Shown: piece by piece, positions 5,371-5,709 of the stretch
How the letters are laid out: each line of letters starts with the position of its first letter
Numbering within the stretch: the stretch's first letter is position 1
Assembly: GCA_049694275.1 (NCBI GenBank)
Contig: JBAVQS010000392.1
Location: forward strand, 1 to 5,709
DNA: 5,709 bases
From: JBAVQS01 sp049694275
GTDB taxonomy: Bacteria > Chloroflexota > Anaerolineae > UBA4142 > SHND01
Direction of reading: 5' to 3'
Position numbers and translations under genes: made by a program
Notes under the pieces: generated by a model
Told to the model about the DNA's origin: nothing
Databases searched by the model: none
The model's input: the letters and a program-made list of their open reading frames with translations, nothing else

Positions 5371-5709
5371 GCATAAAGCGACCACCGCGCTTGCAATAGG
5401 CGCGCTGGAGCGATTCACAGGGCATCAAAAAATCAATCCCAAAATCGCAGAAACAAGTCTATTTTTCGCGCCAAACGGATGACATGCCAAAACGTGCAGT
5501 AATCAGTAAGTGAGGGGTACAACTTTTTTTCTCCACCGCACCGCACCTTAACAAATCAACACACGAAAATGATTTTAAAATCGGCAAACACCCCGGTTTC
5601 TAGTTATATTCCGCGCATCCATTTTGTTTCGTTTTAAAATCGAAAAACGCCCCCGATTTCAAACTTGAAAACGCCGATTACGACAAGCGCGCGCCGTTTT
5701 CGTCATGCC
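5371..5709. other. AT-richer non-coding region upstream of the locus, with two imperfect direct repeats
   Basis: About 340 bp without a supported gene on either strand. The composition is clearly richer in A and T than the coding part, with homopolymer runs such as the T7 at 5524-5530. Two related blocks begin with TTTTAAAATCG, at 5573 and 5632 (59 bp apart). Each continues into an A-rich stretch, a run of C, and a TTT-containing end. The first is centred on the perfect 12-bp palindrome GATTTTAAAATC (5571-5582). They could be operator sites or degenerate repeats; the sequence alone does not decide. No end of a neighbouring gene is recognisable up to 5709. Confidence 0.5.
5571..5660. repeat. 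Two ~30-bp imperfect direct repeats with a TTTTAAAA palindrome core
   Basis: The copies lie at 5573-5601 and 5632-5660. The first 11 bases are identical (TTTTAAAATCG). The remainder shares an AAAC, C-run and TTTC pattern with several substitutions. The first copy sits in a 12-bp perfect palindrome; the second keeps only the 8-bp TTTTAAAA core. They lie about 200-340 bp upstream of the promoter. Confidence 0.4.

Noticed and set aside
4443..5399. 318-codon open frame on the plus strand
   Set aside because: Antisense shadow of the N-terminal half of the NACHT-FGE gene; no family features, and it runs into the promoter region.

Overview
The window is GC-rich apart from its right end. It reads as an accessory locus from a free-living bacterium with many large conflict-type NTPases. 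The gene style (NACHT plus formylglycine-generating-enzyme-like domains) and the abundance of small palindromic repeats would suit Chloroflexota such as Anaerolineae, or another filamentous or multicellular lineage. That assignment is an inference; no taxonomic marker gene is present.

Everything convincing lies on the minus strand, so the locus reads from right to left. From 5709 to 5325 there is an AT-richer non-coding leader with two imperfect copies of a TTTTAAAATCG-led motif and a good sigma70-type promoter next to the first gene. From 5324 to 2637 lies a complete 895-residue protein: a short Gly/Asn-rich leader, a NACHT NTPase, a helical linker and a C-terminal FGE-sulfatase (C-type-lectin-fold) domain. 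Its last ~40 codons look like the variable repeat of a diversity-generating retroelement (DGR). After an 86-bp gap holding a perfect 8-bp hairpin comes a DGR-type reverse transcriptase (2550 to 1900). It is cut short right after the IGNxxSQ motif and so lacks the catalytic YxDD segment. From 1899 to 1555 there is a non-coding patch packed with inverted repeats. From 1554 to the left edge runs a second NACHT protein, open at the window boundary, whose N-terminal leader is clearly homologous to that of the first.

The picture is an antigen-sensor-like NACHT protein whose lectin-fold sensor tip was diversified by a retroelement. The retroelement is now broken in this window: the RT is truncated and no template repeat is visible. 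It is followed by a sister NACHT gene that shares the leader but has a diverged NTPase. DGR-diversified NACHT/FGE proteins are known from multicellular bacteria. The unusual points here are the fossil DGR with an apparently intact target, the shared leader on tandem NACHT genes, an in-frame palindromic repeat inside the sensor domain, and the non-canonical Walker B of the second NTPase.
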